Shown: positions 21,987-29,393 of the stretch, piece after piece | How positions within the stretch are numbered: the stretch's first letter is position 1 | Layout of the letters: every line of letters starts with the position of its first letter | Position numbers and translations under genes: made by a program | The notes under the pieces: generated by a model | The model's input: the letters and a program-made list of their open reading frames with translations, nothing else | The model's database searches: none | What the model was told of the DNA's origin: nothing | IMG/VR virus record: IMGVR_UViG_3300036857_000274 | Span: 1-38,518 of that record | DNA length: 38,518 bases | Strand: one strand, 5' to 3' | From: a virus

Positions 21987-22522
21987 TCGACGTACTCGGT
22001 CGCCGAGCCGCCGACTGCGAGATCGGGAGCGTTCGCCTTCGAGTAGAGCTCGCGCACGACCTCGCGTGCTCGCGTCGCCTCAAGCCCGAGCACGAGCGAC
22101 AGCCGCTCGTCGAGCCGCACCGGCTCGCTCTCGTCGTCGAGCAGCGGCGTCCAGGGATCGTCACGTCGCGCACGCCCGAGCACCGCCCGGCAGGCGGCGA
22201 TCAGCATGTCGGCGTTGGCGTTGAAGGCCCGCTCGGGCGAGTGCGAGCTCGTCGCGCGCTCACCGATGCGTGCCATCTGCGCGCCGGGGATCGGCCCGAG
22301 CCGCAGCGCGAGCAGCCCGAGCCACCCCGGCACTTCCAGATCGAACTGGCGCTCAGCGGCGTGCCGCTCGCGCACCGCGCGCAGAGCACCGACGACGCTC
22401 GCCTGCGAGGGCGCGTTCCCGTTCGGCTCCCCCGGCCAGCCGTGCTCGTGCTCGGGGACGATCTCGGGCAGCTGCTGCGAGTGTGCCGCGCCGGGCAGCA
22501 CCTGCGTCTCGTCCTCGTGCAT
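21932..22522 (-). CDS. Tail assembly chaperone, 196 aa
   Basis: ATG at 22522 overlaps the tail tube stop (TGATG). The central region is helical (SVVGALRAVRERHAAERQFD, then GLLALRLGPIPGAQMARIGE, then ANADMLIAACRAVLGRAR), and the end is acidic (STNEDLDEVALGES). Position between tube and tape measure, plus the overlapping -1 frame, identify it as the upstream member of the frameshift chaperone pair. Such proteins coat the tape measure and assist tube polymerisation. Confidence 0.82.
   Translation of the reverse strand: MHEDETQVLPGAAHSQQLPEIVPEHEHGWPGEPNGNAPSQASVVGALRAVRERHAAERQFDLEVPGWLGLLALRLGPIPGAQMARIGERATSSHSPERAFNANADMLIAACRAVLGRARRDDPWTPLLDDESEPVRLDERLSLVLGLEATRAREVVRELYSKANAPDLAVGGSATEYVEWATSTNEDLDEVALGES
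21938..21944 (-). other. Candidate -1 ribosomal slippery site G-GGG-GAA
   Basis: On the minus strand the chaperone codons read CTG GGG GAA TCG TAG. The heptamer G GGG GAA lies three codons before the stop. A P-site shift from GGG to the -1 GGG leaves full pairing, and the -1 frame then continues for 69 codons to just inside the tape measure gene. Location and direction match the conserved tail chaperone frameshift of many tailed phages. Confidence 0.7.
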
Positions 22523-22929
22523 CAGGCCACCGTCCCGGTCGGCGTGACTTCGAGCTCGATCAGCGCCGCGTCGCTCGACTCGCTATCGACCTCGGGCGGG
22601 TTCACCTGCTTGAGCTTCCCGCTGTAGACGATCGGGCGGCCGAAGACGTTGCCGTCCACGTCGAGCGGCTGCTTGCTGATCACCGCGCTGCCCTTGCCCG
22701 CGCGACTGATCAGCCAGTGCACGATCGCGTGGTCGCGGGTCAGGTCGTAGAGGCGCGAGACGGTCACCGAGCCGACGTTCACCGAACCGCCGAGGCTGAT
22801 GCGCGCACCCATCGCACCCGGCTTGAACGTCGTTTCCTCGCTGTCGATCTCGCCGCCCGACAGCTTGTCGAACGTGCCGAGATCGACGCCATCGACGCTG
22901 ACCTTGACGTCGTACTGGTCTTGCCTCAC
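22522..22929 (-). CDS. Tail tube protein, 135 aa
   Basis: GTG at 22929 is preceded by GGAAGGAGGG. The protein has YDVKVSVDGVDLGTFDKLSG, GEIDSEETTFKPGAMGARIS, VSRLYDLTRDHAIVHWLISR, then RPIVYSGKLKQVNPPEVDSE and a terminal LIELEVTPTGTV. This is the gp19/pyocin-tube beta-sandwich pattern. Its place immediately after the sheath gene is the rule for contractile tails. The longer upstream frame (to 24171) is antisense-type sequence inside the sheath gene and was discarded. Confidence 0.9.
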   Translation of the reverse strand: MRQDQYDVKVSVDGVDLGTFDKLSGGEIDSEETTFKPGAMGARISLGGSVNVGSVTVSRLYDLTRDHAIVHWLISRAGKGSAVISKQPLDVDGNVFGRPIVYSGKLKQVNPPEVDSESSDAALIELEVTPTGTVA

Positions 22930-22952
22930 TGCTGCTCCCTCCTTCCGGGGGC

Positions 22953-24245
22953 TTAGGCCGCGAGTGCCTGCGTCGTCGCGACCTTCACGATCTCGATCAC
23001 GACGAGTTCGGCGAAGGGCGACATGCGGACTTCGATCACGGCGTGAAGCTCGCCGGCTGCGATCGACTCGGGCGTGTTGACCTGGTCGCCGACGTCCACG
23101 TAGAACGCCTCGTCGGCGGTCGCGCCGTAGAGAGCGTCGGCCTCGTAGAACGGGACGAGCATCGCCCGAAGCTCGGCCCCGAACTGCGCGACCGTGCGCC
23201 CGCGCCCGTCCATCACCGAGAACACGAAGCGCTCGGCGATCACGTCGGCCTGCGCCACGATCGCCATGTTCAGGCGGGCGTTGCCGAGGCTCAGCCACGG
23301 TGCGGCGTCCGGGTCGTCGGGATCGACGAGCGTCCGGTAGCCGTAGGCCTCGACGCCGCCGTAGATCAGGCGGAACATGTCGATCCCGCCCTCGTTCAGC
23401 TGCTCGTACTCGGCGTCGGTGTAGCGAGCGCTGAGGTCGGTCGCGTAGCGCGAGAGGCCGTTCGTGCCCGCAGCGGGCACGTTCGGGTTGAACAGCGCGT
23501 CGTTGCGGGCGATCAGGCCCGCCTCGATCGCGGCGCAGGGCACGTTGCGGGTCGTGCCAGCGGCGACGCCGGGGATCACCGCCTGCGGGGCGAACAGCGC
23601 TCCGTAGCGGGCCTCGGGCAGAGCACGCAGCGTCGCAGCGGCGTCGATCACCTCCTGCGCCGTCCCGGCCTCGGCCGCTTCCAGCAGCCCGATCCGGTTG
23701 TGCGCGGCGCAGTGTTCGAGGATCGCCTGCTGCGAGGCGGCGTCGCTCGCGCCGGGGATCGACACCTGCCCCGGCCCGAGGTCGCTCGTGAAGTCGTCGA
23801 GCGCGTCGGCGAGATCGGTCGGGGTCGAGGCCTGCGGCGCGGCGACCTCGCCGTCGGCGTCGATGATCGCGTCGATTACCGCGTCCTTGTTCGGCAGCGA
23901 GGCGGGGTCGTCGATGCCCGCCGCCTCGGCTCGGGTGTTGAGCTCGTCGCGCGTCAGCGGTTCGAGCTCGTCGCGGCTGACGAGCAGCATCGTGCCCGCC
24001 GGGAAGGCGCGCACGTAGACCTTCGCGCCGCCCTCGCGGAAGTAGGCGTCGATCGCGTCGTACAGATCGGCCCCGCCGGAGCGGTCGCCGAAGGTCGCCT
24101 CGTACTGCGTCAGCGACGTGACGAGCGTCGGGGTCGTCGGGCCGCTCGCGGTGTCGCCGGTGACGAACCACACGCCCGTGTCGGTCGGCGCCGAGCGCGG
24201 CAGCGGCTGCTCTCGGCTGATGATCTCGGTGCCTGGACGGCTCAC
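22953..24245 (-). CDS. Tail sheath protein, 430 aa
   Basis: Forms the contractile outer tube. GTG at 24245 has GAAGGAGGG 5 nt upstream and overlaps the preceding stop. The N-terminus (SRPGTEIISREQPLPRSAPT, TGVWFVTGDTASGP) and the block DLYDAIDAYFREGGAKVYVR are typical of gpFI-like sheaths. A Gly/Asp-rich insertion covers about 95-160. The C-terminal part has VEAYGYRTLV, ARLNMAIVAQADVIAERFVF, and ends VRMSPFAELVVIEIVKVATT, the conserved sheath handshake strand. The 629-residue frame includes 199 residues of spurious N-terminal extension. Confidence 0.93.
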   Translation of the reverse strand: MSRPGTEIISREQPLPRSAPTDTGVWFVTGDTASGPTTPTLVTSLTQYEATFGDRSGGADLYDAIDAYFREGGAKVYVRAFPAGTMLLVSRDELEPLTRDELNTRAEAAGIDDPASLPNKDAVIDAIIDADGEVAAPQASTPTDLADALDDFTSDLGPGQVSIPGASDAASQQAILEHCAAHNRIGLLEAAEAGTAQEVIDAAATLRALPEARYGALFAPQAVIPGVAAGTTRNVPCAAIEAGLIARNDALFNPNVPAAGTNGLSRYATDLSARYTDAEYEQLNEGGIDMFRLIYGGVEAYGYRTLVDPDDPDAAPWLSLGNARLNMAIVAQADVIAERFVFSVMDGRGRTVAQFGAELRAMLVPFYEADALYGATADEAFYVDVGDQVNTPESIAAGELHAVIEVRMSPFAELVVIEIVKVATTQALAA

Positions 24246-24907
24246 TCGTTCCCTCCTTCGTTCGGGAGCGTCTGCGGGGGCACGACCGACTCGACTGCGA
24301 CCTCGACGTCGTCGGCGATCGGGTCGTCGGGCCAGGGATCGGTGTCGGGACTCAGCGGCAGATCGCGCTCCAACGGCCCCGCGTTGGCGAGCGCGACCTC
24401 GTGCACCTCGACGGTGAAGGCGACGACGCCCGCGCCGAGCGTGCGCCCGTCGTCGAAGTCGAGCTCGTCGTAGCTCTCGCTCGTCCAGACGGTGCCGCTG
24501 GCGTGCCCGTCGAGCGAGGGTCGTTGGATCAGCAGCAGCCGCAGCGCAGCTGCGTAGAGCATCGCCGCCCGGCGCGTCTCGGCCTGCGTGCGCGACGAGC
24601 AGACGCAGCCCGCGCCGACGTCGAAGCGCGCTCGGTAGCTGCCGCCGCCCTCGCGCAGCGGCGGCTCGCTCGTGCCGACGCTGATCACGAGCACGGCGGG
24701 CAGCTGATCCTCGGGCCACTTGTCGAGGCTCGGCGCGACCGTGTAGGAGCGCGGTCGCTGCAGCGCGCCCGCCTCGAACCCCGCCTGCCGCTCGATCTCG
24801 CTCAGGTAGGTGCCGAACCAGTTGCGGAACAGGTCGATGCACCAGGCCTCGACGTCTGCGCCGCTGATGATCGGGCCGAAGATCGACGGCTCCGGTGCGA
24901 GCTTCAC
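24242..24907 (-). CDS. Tail terminator-like / neck protein, 221 aa
   Basis: Located between the gpG-like protein and the sheath, where tail terminators lie. Sequence includes CIDLFRNWFGTYLSEIERQA, VAPSLDKWPEDQLPAVLVIS, YRARFDVGAGCVCSSRTQAE, and LGAGVVAFTVEVHEVALANA, an alpha/beta layout with an aromatic strand resembling gpU-like folds. The last 40 residues are Pro/Asp-rich and probably disordered. Assignment rests on order and fold impression. Confidence 0.65.
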   Translation of the reverse strand: MKLAPEPSIFGPIISGADVEAWCIDLFRNWFGTYLSEIERQAGFEAGALQRPRSYTVAPSLDKWPEDQLPAVLVISVGTSEPPLREGGGSYRARFDVGAGCVCSSRTQAETRRAAMLYAAALRLLLIQRPSLDGHASGTVWTSESYDELDFDDGRTLGAGVVAFTVEVHEVALANAGPLERDLPLSPDTDPWPDDPIADDVEVAVESVVPPQTLPNEGGNE

Positions 24908-25389
24908 TGCTTCTTCGTCCCTTTCATCAGGTAGTCGCGCACGTCGGCGACCATTCGCCGGCGGGTGCGCAGATCGACGGGCACGAGCACGCGCCGCAGC
25001 GGCACGCCTCGCCCCTCCTGGTGGAAGACGGCGTAGGGCACGCGCGTGCCGAAGCGCATCTGCTTAGCAGTCACCGTCCGACGTGAGCTGGCGCCGCGCT
25101 GGGCGGTCAGCGAGCGCAAGAGCGCGCCGGTGCGCACGAGCGGCTGCGAGGGCATCCCCTCGCGCTGCTTGTAGGCGACTGTCGCCTCGGCCAAGTGCGG
25201 CCACTCGCCGCGCCCGTCGCTTGCGAACCACGCCGCCTCGCCGAGCCGGAGCTCGTCGGCGATCTGCTGGAAGGCCGGGCGCGGGTCGGCGGCGCTCTTG
25301 CCGAGGCCGCGCAGCAGCTTCGCCGCTGCCTCGTCGCCCTTCGACTCGATCCCGAAGCCGAGGCCACCGAAGGGGGCGCGCGGGGGCAC
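24904..25389 (-). CDS. Tail completion / virion morphogenesis protein (Mu gpG-like), 161 aa
   Basis: Helical N-terminus (DEAAAKLLRGLGKSAADPRP, AFQQIADELRLGEAAWFASD), then EWPHLAEATVAYKQREG and PLVRTGALLRSLT. The pair L-x-x-T(G)ALLxSL with FGTRVPYAVFHQEGRGVPLR near the end is diagnostic of the HK97 gp10 / Mu gpG group. These proteins close the head-tail interface. It overlaps the next gene by 4 nt and follows the connector directly. Confidence 0.88.
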   Translation of the reverse strand: MPPRAPFGGLGFGIESKGDEAAAKLLRGLGKSAADPRPAFQQIADELRLGEAAWFASDGRGEWPHLAEATVAYKQREGMPSQPLVRTGALLRSLTAQRGASSRRTVTAKQMRFGTRVPYAVFHQEGRGVPLRRVLVPVDLRTRRRMVADVRDYLMKGTKKQ

Positions 25390-26019
25390 CTAGTCGTAGT
25401 CCTCGCCGCTGGCGGGCAGGTCGCCGACCGGCAGGTCGCCAGGCTCGGGCGGCTCGCTCGGCGGCTTGAACGTCTGCCGCCAGTTGGCCGGGTTCTCGGC
25501 CTCGGGCCAGTCGTCAGACCCGACGTCGCCCCACGGCCCGTAGATCGAGCCGCTGCCGCCGTAGACCGCGAACGTCGTCTCGGGGATCACGGGCAGGTTG
25601 TGGTAGCCGAAGCCCTCGCCACCGCTTGCCGCGCCGCCGCCCGCCTCGACGCACTCGACGACCTTCGCGATCCCGTCGTCGTAGAGACGCTTGTACTCGG
25701 CGTAGGCCGAGCGGTCGTTGCGCACCTGCTCGGGGAAGTAGCTGAGCTCGACGAGCATCGCCGCCAGCAGCCCGGCGACCTGATGCGCGCCGCTCGCGCA
25801 CGGCTCGGCCAGCAGCCGCCCGGTGGTCGCGGCGACGATCTCGATCGCCTGCTCGATGATGCCCTCGACCTCGTCGAGCGTCGGGCGTGTCTCGTCAGTC
25901 CACTCGCCGAGTTCGGCCCCGTTCGCGTCCTTCGTGCGAGCACGCAGCAGGCGAGCGACCTCGTCGGGCGTCGGCGTCCACTCGTCGGGCGTCTGCACGA
26001 TCTCGTCGATCTCGCTCAT
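25390..26019 (-). CDS. Head-tail connector protein, 209 aa
   Basis: The first 80 residues are helical (TPTPDEVARLLRARTKDANG, VEGIIEQAIEIVAATTGRLL), continuing with HQVAGLLAAMLVELSYFPEQ and YAEYKRLYDDGIAKVVECVE. This is the layout of gp6/gp15-type adaptor proteins that ring the portal. The C-terminus is a long Gly/Pro-rich tail. It is preceded by a 145-bp gap with hairpins, unlike its tightly packed neighbours. Confidence 0.75.
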   Translation of the reverse strand: MSEIDEIVQTPDEWTPTPDEVARLLRARTKDANGAELGEWTDETRPTLDEVEGIIEQAIEIVAATTGRLLAEPCASGAHQVAGLLAAMLVELSYFPEQVRNDRSAYAEYKRLYDDGIAKVVECVEAGGGAASGGEGFGYHNLPVIPETTFAVYGGSGSIYGPWGDVGSDDWPEAENPANWRQTFKPPSEPPEPGDLPVGDLPASGEDYD

Positions 26020-26032
26020 GCGATCCTTTCGT

Positions 26033-26077
26033 GGCGGGGTAGCGCTCGGGCGGCAGCGCTAGCGGCGCTGCCCCGCC
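26033..26077 (-). terminator. Stem-loop attenuator or terminator downstream of capsid genes
   Basis: GGCGGGGTAGCGC (26033-26045) pairs with GCGCTGCCCCGCC (26065-26077) as a 13-bp stem with one G-U pair and a 19-nt loop that can itself fold. A second smaller hairpin CGCCTC-A-GAGGCG sits near 26129-26141. They fill the 145-bp gap 26020-26164. No U-tract follows. Probably a partial terminator that lowers expression of tail genes relative to capsid genes. Confidence 0.55.
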
Positions 26078-26164
26078 CTCATTCGCCCTCTGACGTGCCG
26101 CAAGCCTCAGCGCGACTGTCTCGCTCCGGTCGCCTCAGAGGCGCTTAGACGGCCTCTCAGGGCC

Positions 26165-26434
26165 TCAACTGCCGCTGCTCGACGACGACGACTTCGACGA
26201 GGCCTTCGCGCTCGTCGTCGTGCCCTCGTCGCCGGTGCCGCCGAAGCGAGCTTCGAGCTCGCCGCGCCGGTCGAGTGCGGCCTGCTTCGCAGCGTCGTCC
26301 GTCTCGGGCGTCGGCTCGCCTGCGGCGACGCCCTCGACCGTGTAGGCGTGGTTCGGCGTCGGGTCCTGCCTGACGCCGAAGAAGCCCGCGTCGAGCGCGT
26401 CCTCATTCGTCCACGCTTCGAGCGTGTCGGCCAT
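26165..26434 (-). CDS. Small protein after the major capsid gene, 89 aa
   Basis: Starts MADTLEAWTNEDALDAGFFG, has PNHAYTVEGVA, and ends in a run of Ser/Lys (KASSKSSSSSSGS). Position right after the capsid protein suggests a head decoration or head-completion protein. The Ser-rich low-complexity tail is unusual. No family recognised. Confidence 0.6.
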   Translation of the reverse strand: MADTLEAWTNEDALDAGFFGVRQDPTPNHAYTVEGVAAGEPTPETDDAAKQAALDRRGELEARFGGTGDEGTTTSAKASSKSSSSSSGS

Positions 26435-26454
26435 GTCGTGCCTCCCTCAGCCGC

Positions 26455-27396
26455 TTACGGCTGCGTCAGGACGGCGAACGGGTAGCGCGTGCCCGCCGTC
26501 GGGGCCTGGTAGCTGATCGGGTTCGCGACCTGGAAGCCGAAGCGCGCGACGACGCGCATCGCGACCATGTCCTGCTGGGCCAGGTTGTAGATGATCTTGC
26601 CCGTGTCGTCCGAGATCACGGCCTGGTCGAGCAGCTTGTAGGTCAGGTCCTGCCGGACGCCGAGCATCCCCTGCGTGAAGTCGCCCGCGACCGCCTCGGC
26701 TGCACCCGTTGCCGGGGTAGGCCAGAGGCCGTCCATCGCGTAGACGATCGGGACGCCGTAGATCGTGCCGCCCGACACCTCGCTGAGCAGGACGCCGTTC
26801 GCGTCGCGCGCGTTGCGCAGCAGACCGGCCAGCGCGCGCTTGGCGACCAACCCGTCCACCGCGTAGCCGTCGGCCTCGACGACGCCGAACAGGTCGGAAA
26901 TGTCGGCGGAAATCCCGCCCTCGGCGGCGGTGTTCGTGCCGCGAGCGAAGACGTTGCCCGCCGCCGTCGCGGCAGCGACGATGCCCTGCGGCCACGAGGC
27001 GGGCTTGTTCAGGCCGAAGAAGATCGCCGCGTCGAGCGTGCGCCCGACCGCCTCGGCCAGCCGGGGCTGGATCATGCCCCAGACGTCGAAGCTCGCGTCG
27101 TCTACGACCGCCTCGGGGATCGGGACGATCGCGGCGATTTCCTCCGCTTCGAGGAACAGCCCCGACCAGTTGACCTCGGTCGTCTGCTTCAAGCCGGTGT
27201 CGCCGTTGACGAAGTAGGCGACGGGCAGCGCCGAGACGACCGGGATGCGGCGCTGCTTCGAGCTCATCGGGACGTGCGGGAACAGCCGCAGCGCGGCGCT
27301 CTGCTCGATCGCAGTCTGCAGGACCTGCGTCGCCTGCTCGACCGGGATCAGCGCGTCGGCGTCCGAGCGGCTGATGATGGAGTCGTAGGTAGCCAC
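26455..27396 (-). CDS. Major capsid protein, HK97-type, 313 aa
   Basis: Forms the icosahedral head. N-terminal ISRSDADALIPVEQATQVLQ, then SAALRLFPHVPMSSKQRRIP, VVSALPVAYFVNGDTGLKQT, EAEEIAAIVPIPEAVVDDAS, RLAEAVGRTLDAAIFFGLNK. The C-terminal half has YAMDGLWPTPATGAAEAVAG, DFTQGMLGVRQDLTY and AMRVVARFGFQVANPISYQA. This motif order is that of phage_capsid (HK97 fold) proteins. No protease domain is fused, and a separate scaffold gene lies upstream. GTG start at 27396 with GAGGGAGG upstream. Confidence 0.95.
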   Translation of the reverse strand: MATYDSIISRSDADALIPVEQATQVLQTAIEQSAALRLFPHVPMSSKQRRIPVVSALPVAYFVNGDTGLKQTTEVNWSGLFLEAEEIAAIVPIPEAVVDDASFDVWGMIQPRLAEAVGRTLDAAIFFGLNKPASWPQGIVAAATAAGNVFARGTNTAAEGGISADISDLFGVVEADGYAVDGLVAKRALAGLLRNARDANGVLLSEVSGGTIYGVPIVYAMDGLWPTPATGAAEAVAGDFTQGMLGVRQDLTYKLLDQAVISDDTGKIIYNLAQQDMVAMRVVARFGFQVANPISYQAPTAGTRYPFAVLTQP

Positions 27397-27447
27397 AAGG
27401 CCTCCCTCTCGTTGCTCGCTTGATGGGGAAGCGGCCTCGCGCCGTGC

Positions 27448-27470
27448 TGCTCGGGCATCGCGCCCGAGCA
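27448..27470 (-). terminator. Hairpin between scaffold and capsid genes
   Basis: TGCTCGGGC and GCCCGAGCA form a perfect 9-bp stem with a 5-nt loop in the 84-bp gap between scaffold stop and capsid start. It may limit read-through from upstream, stabilise the capsid mRNA 5' end, or mark a separate capsid promoter. No U-tract is present. Confidence 0.55.
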
Positions 27471-27480
27471 GGTGTCGTGC

Positions 27481-28008
27481 TTAGTGCCCGGCTGCGCGCC
27501 GGATGCGCTCGTTCATCGCCGCGTTGCCCTTCGCGGGCGCCGACGATTCACGGGCACCTGCGCCCAGATCGCGCGCGGTCTGACGCTGACCGAATCGCTC
27601 GGCCATCGCCTTGGCGTCCTCGGCGAGCTCGTCTGCCGAGTCGCCGCGCAGCCGATCCCAGAGGTCGGGGATGCCCGCCTCTGCAGCTGCGCTGCGCGCT
27701 CGCCCCTCGTGCTCAAGGGTGGCGACGCGCTTCTGCAGGTCGTCGCGCTCGTGCGTCACTCGTTCGAGGTCGCTGCGCTCTGCGTCCTCTCGCTCTCGCT
27801 TCTCGCTTTCGAGCGCGTCGGCGCGGGCGTTCGCCCGCTTGAGCTCCAAGCGCATCGCTTCGAGCGCGCGCTTGCCGCCCTCGCCGAGGTCTTCCCCCGG
27901 CGTCGTGCTCTCGTCGTGCTGCTCGCTCGACGAGTCGTCGTCGTGCTCTGCCGCCGACGTCGCGTCGGCCTCGGACGTCGCGTCCGTGGCAGTCGTCTGC
28001 TCAGGCAT
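27481..28008 (-). CDS. Capsid scaffolding protein, 175 aa
   Basis: Acidic Thr/Ser/Asp-rich N-terminus, then a long heptad-rich coiled coil at roughly residues 45-105 (KRALEAMRLELKRANARADA, ERVTHERDDLQKRVATLE). A C-terminal domain follows (AEAGIPDLWDRLRGDSADEL, AKAMAERFGQRQTARD) with a basic end that would contact the capsid. The layout and the location between portal and capsid are those of phage scaffold proteins. Confidence 0.88.
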   Translation of the reverse strand: MPEQTTATDATSEADATSAAEHDDDSSSEQHDESTTPGEDLGEGGKRALEAMRLELKRANARADALESEKREREDAERSDLERVTHERDDLQKRVATLEHEGRARSAAAEAGIPDLWDRLRGDSADELAEDAKAMAERFGQRQTARDLGAGARESSAPAKGNAAMNERIRRAAGH

Positions 28009-28022
28009 CGCGCCCTCGCTTC

Positions 28023-29393
28023 CTAGTTCGTGCCGGTCGGCTGACCCGCCGGCGGGAGTTCAGGGGTCGGGGTCGGCCGCGCGCCGTCAGCTGCGCTCGG
28101 CGGTCGCTGCGGCAGGCCGAGCAGCGTCTTCCAGCGCTCGATCTGCTGCGGGCTTGCGCCCCAGCGCTCCCAGAGCGCTTCCAGCGGCACGCCCAGCGCG
28201 CGCATCTTCTGCAGCGCATCGACGAGCTCGCCCTCGCTGCGGCTCTCGGGGTCGGCCCAGATCGTCTCGGCGTTCGAGGCAGTCGCGCGGGCGTCGTCGC
28301 CCCGGTAGGCGAACGCGAGCCGCATCGCTTCCTCCCACGTCTCGCCGAAGGTGACCTGCTTGCGCTTGACCTTCGCGACCAGGCCCGTCTCGGTCGCCTT
28401 CAACGACTCGCCGCTCGGGAAGTTGCCCGACGAGCCGAGCAGGTAGTGCGGCGGCGTGCGCGTCTGCGCGGCGACGTGCTGGATCAGCATCTCGATCTCG
28501 CGCACGTAGGCCTCGCCGCCCGCCTCGGGCAGCTGCCCGAACTGGACGTCCTTGTCCTCGGCGACCCACATCCGCGACACGCTCGACAGGAAGTGCTCGC
28601 GGTCGAGCGCGCGACCCGTCTCGGGGTCGGTCGGGATTTCGAGGCCGGTCGCGTAGCGCTGCGGGAAGGCGACGTACTCGCTGTTGACGAGCAGGTCGCT
28701 CAGCAGCTTATTGATCGCGTCCTGCAGCGGGACGACGACGTTCAGGTCGCTGACGCCGGTGCCGAGGATCGTCGGGTTGTTGAGCATCGGCACGACCGGC
28801 ACGACGCCGATCGAGTTCTCGACCGGCTCGCCCGCGTTCTGCCAGTGCTCGTCCTCGCCCCGGCGCAGCAGCGGGTAGAACGCCTCGGGCGTGTAGAGGA
28901 TCGCGAGCGCGTCCTCGCCCTCGGCCCAGCGCTTGAGCGCGGCGACGCGCCGCCGCCGGTCGTCGGGCGCGTGCGCGGTGATCACCTGCGCCGGATGCTC
29001 GACGGTGATCCTCGGCGTCTCGGGGTCGTCGCCAGGCGTGACGAGCACGTAGGCGATGCCCGATTTGCAGGCTTCGGTGTGCGCGAGCGCCGAGTCGGCG
29101 TCGAGGTAGTTCGCCTGCCAGAGTGCCCACGCCTCCTTGTCGGCCTCGTCGCCCTCGGGGCCGAAGCGAAAGCCCTCGACCTTCAAGCGCTCGACGCTCG
29201 CATCGACGACCAGCTGCGACCAGTTGTCGGCGAGCTCGCGGAACAGCGCGCCGAACGTCTCGCGCCACTTCGAGGTCGCGAACGCGATCCGGTGCACGCC
29301 GAGGTAGTAGGCGTCGTACTGCTCGACCGCCGGAAGCCGGTTGTCGAGCGCCGCGTCGAGCGCAGCTGCTTGCTCTGCCGGTGTCGGAGGCAT
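28023..29393 (-). CDS. Portal protein (SPP1 gp6-like), 456 aa
   Basis: Forms the dodecameric DNA gate. N-terminus LPAVEQYDAYYLGVHRIAFA, then FRELADNWSQLVVDASVERL and FRFGPEGDEADKEAWALWQA. Middle part VPLQDAINKLLSDLLVNSEY, FPQRYATGLEIP, then ETGLVAKVKRKQVTFGETWE. It ends with a Pro-rich tail. This is the SPP1-type portal block order. The ATG at 29393 overlaps the terminase stop. Confidence 0.93.
   Translation of the reverse strand: MPPTPAEQAAALDAALDNRLPAVEQYDAYYLGVHRIAFATSKWRETFGALFRELADNWSQLVVDASVERLKVEGFRFGPEGDEADKEAWALWQANYLDADSALAHTEACKSGIAYVLVTPGDDPETPRITVEHPAQVITAHAPDDRRRRVAALKRWAEGEDALAILYTPEAFYPLLRRGEDEHWQNAGEPVENSIGVVPVVPMLNNPTILGTGVSDLNVVVPLQDAINKLLSDLLVNSEYVAFPQRYATGLEIPTDPETGRALDREHFLSSVSRMWVAEDKDVQFGQLPEAGGEAYVREIEMLIQHVAAQTRTPPHYLLGSSGNFPSGESLKATETGLVAKVKRKQVTFGETWEEAMRLAFAYRGDDARATASNAETIWADPESRSEGELVDALQKMRALGVPLEALWERWGASPQQIERWKTLLGLPQRPPSAADGARPTPTPELPPAGQPTGTN

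Noticed and set aside
24246-24842. N-terminal extension of the sheath frame
   Set aside because: The extension lies inside another gene, is Arg/Ala-rich, and the sheath has a GTG with a strong Shine-Dalgarno at 24245.
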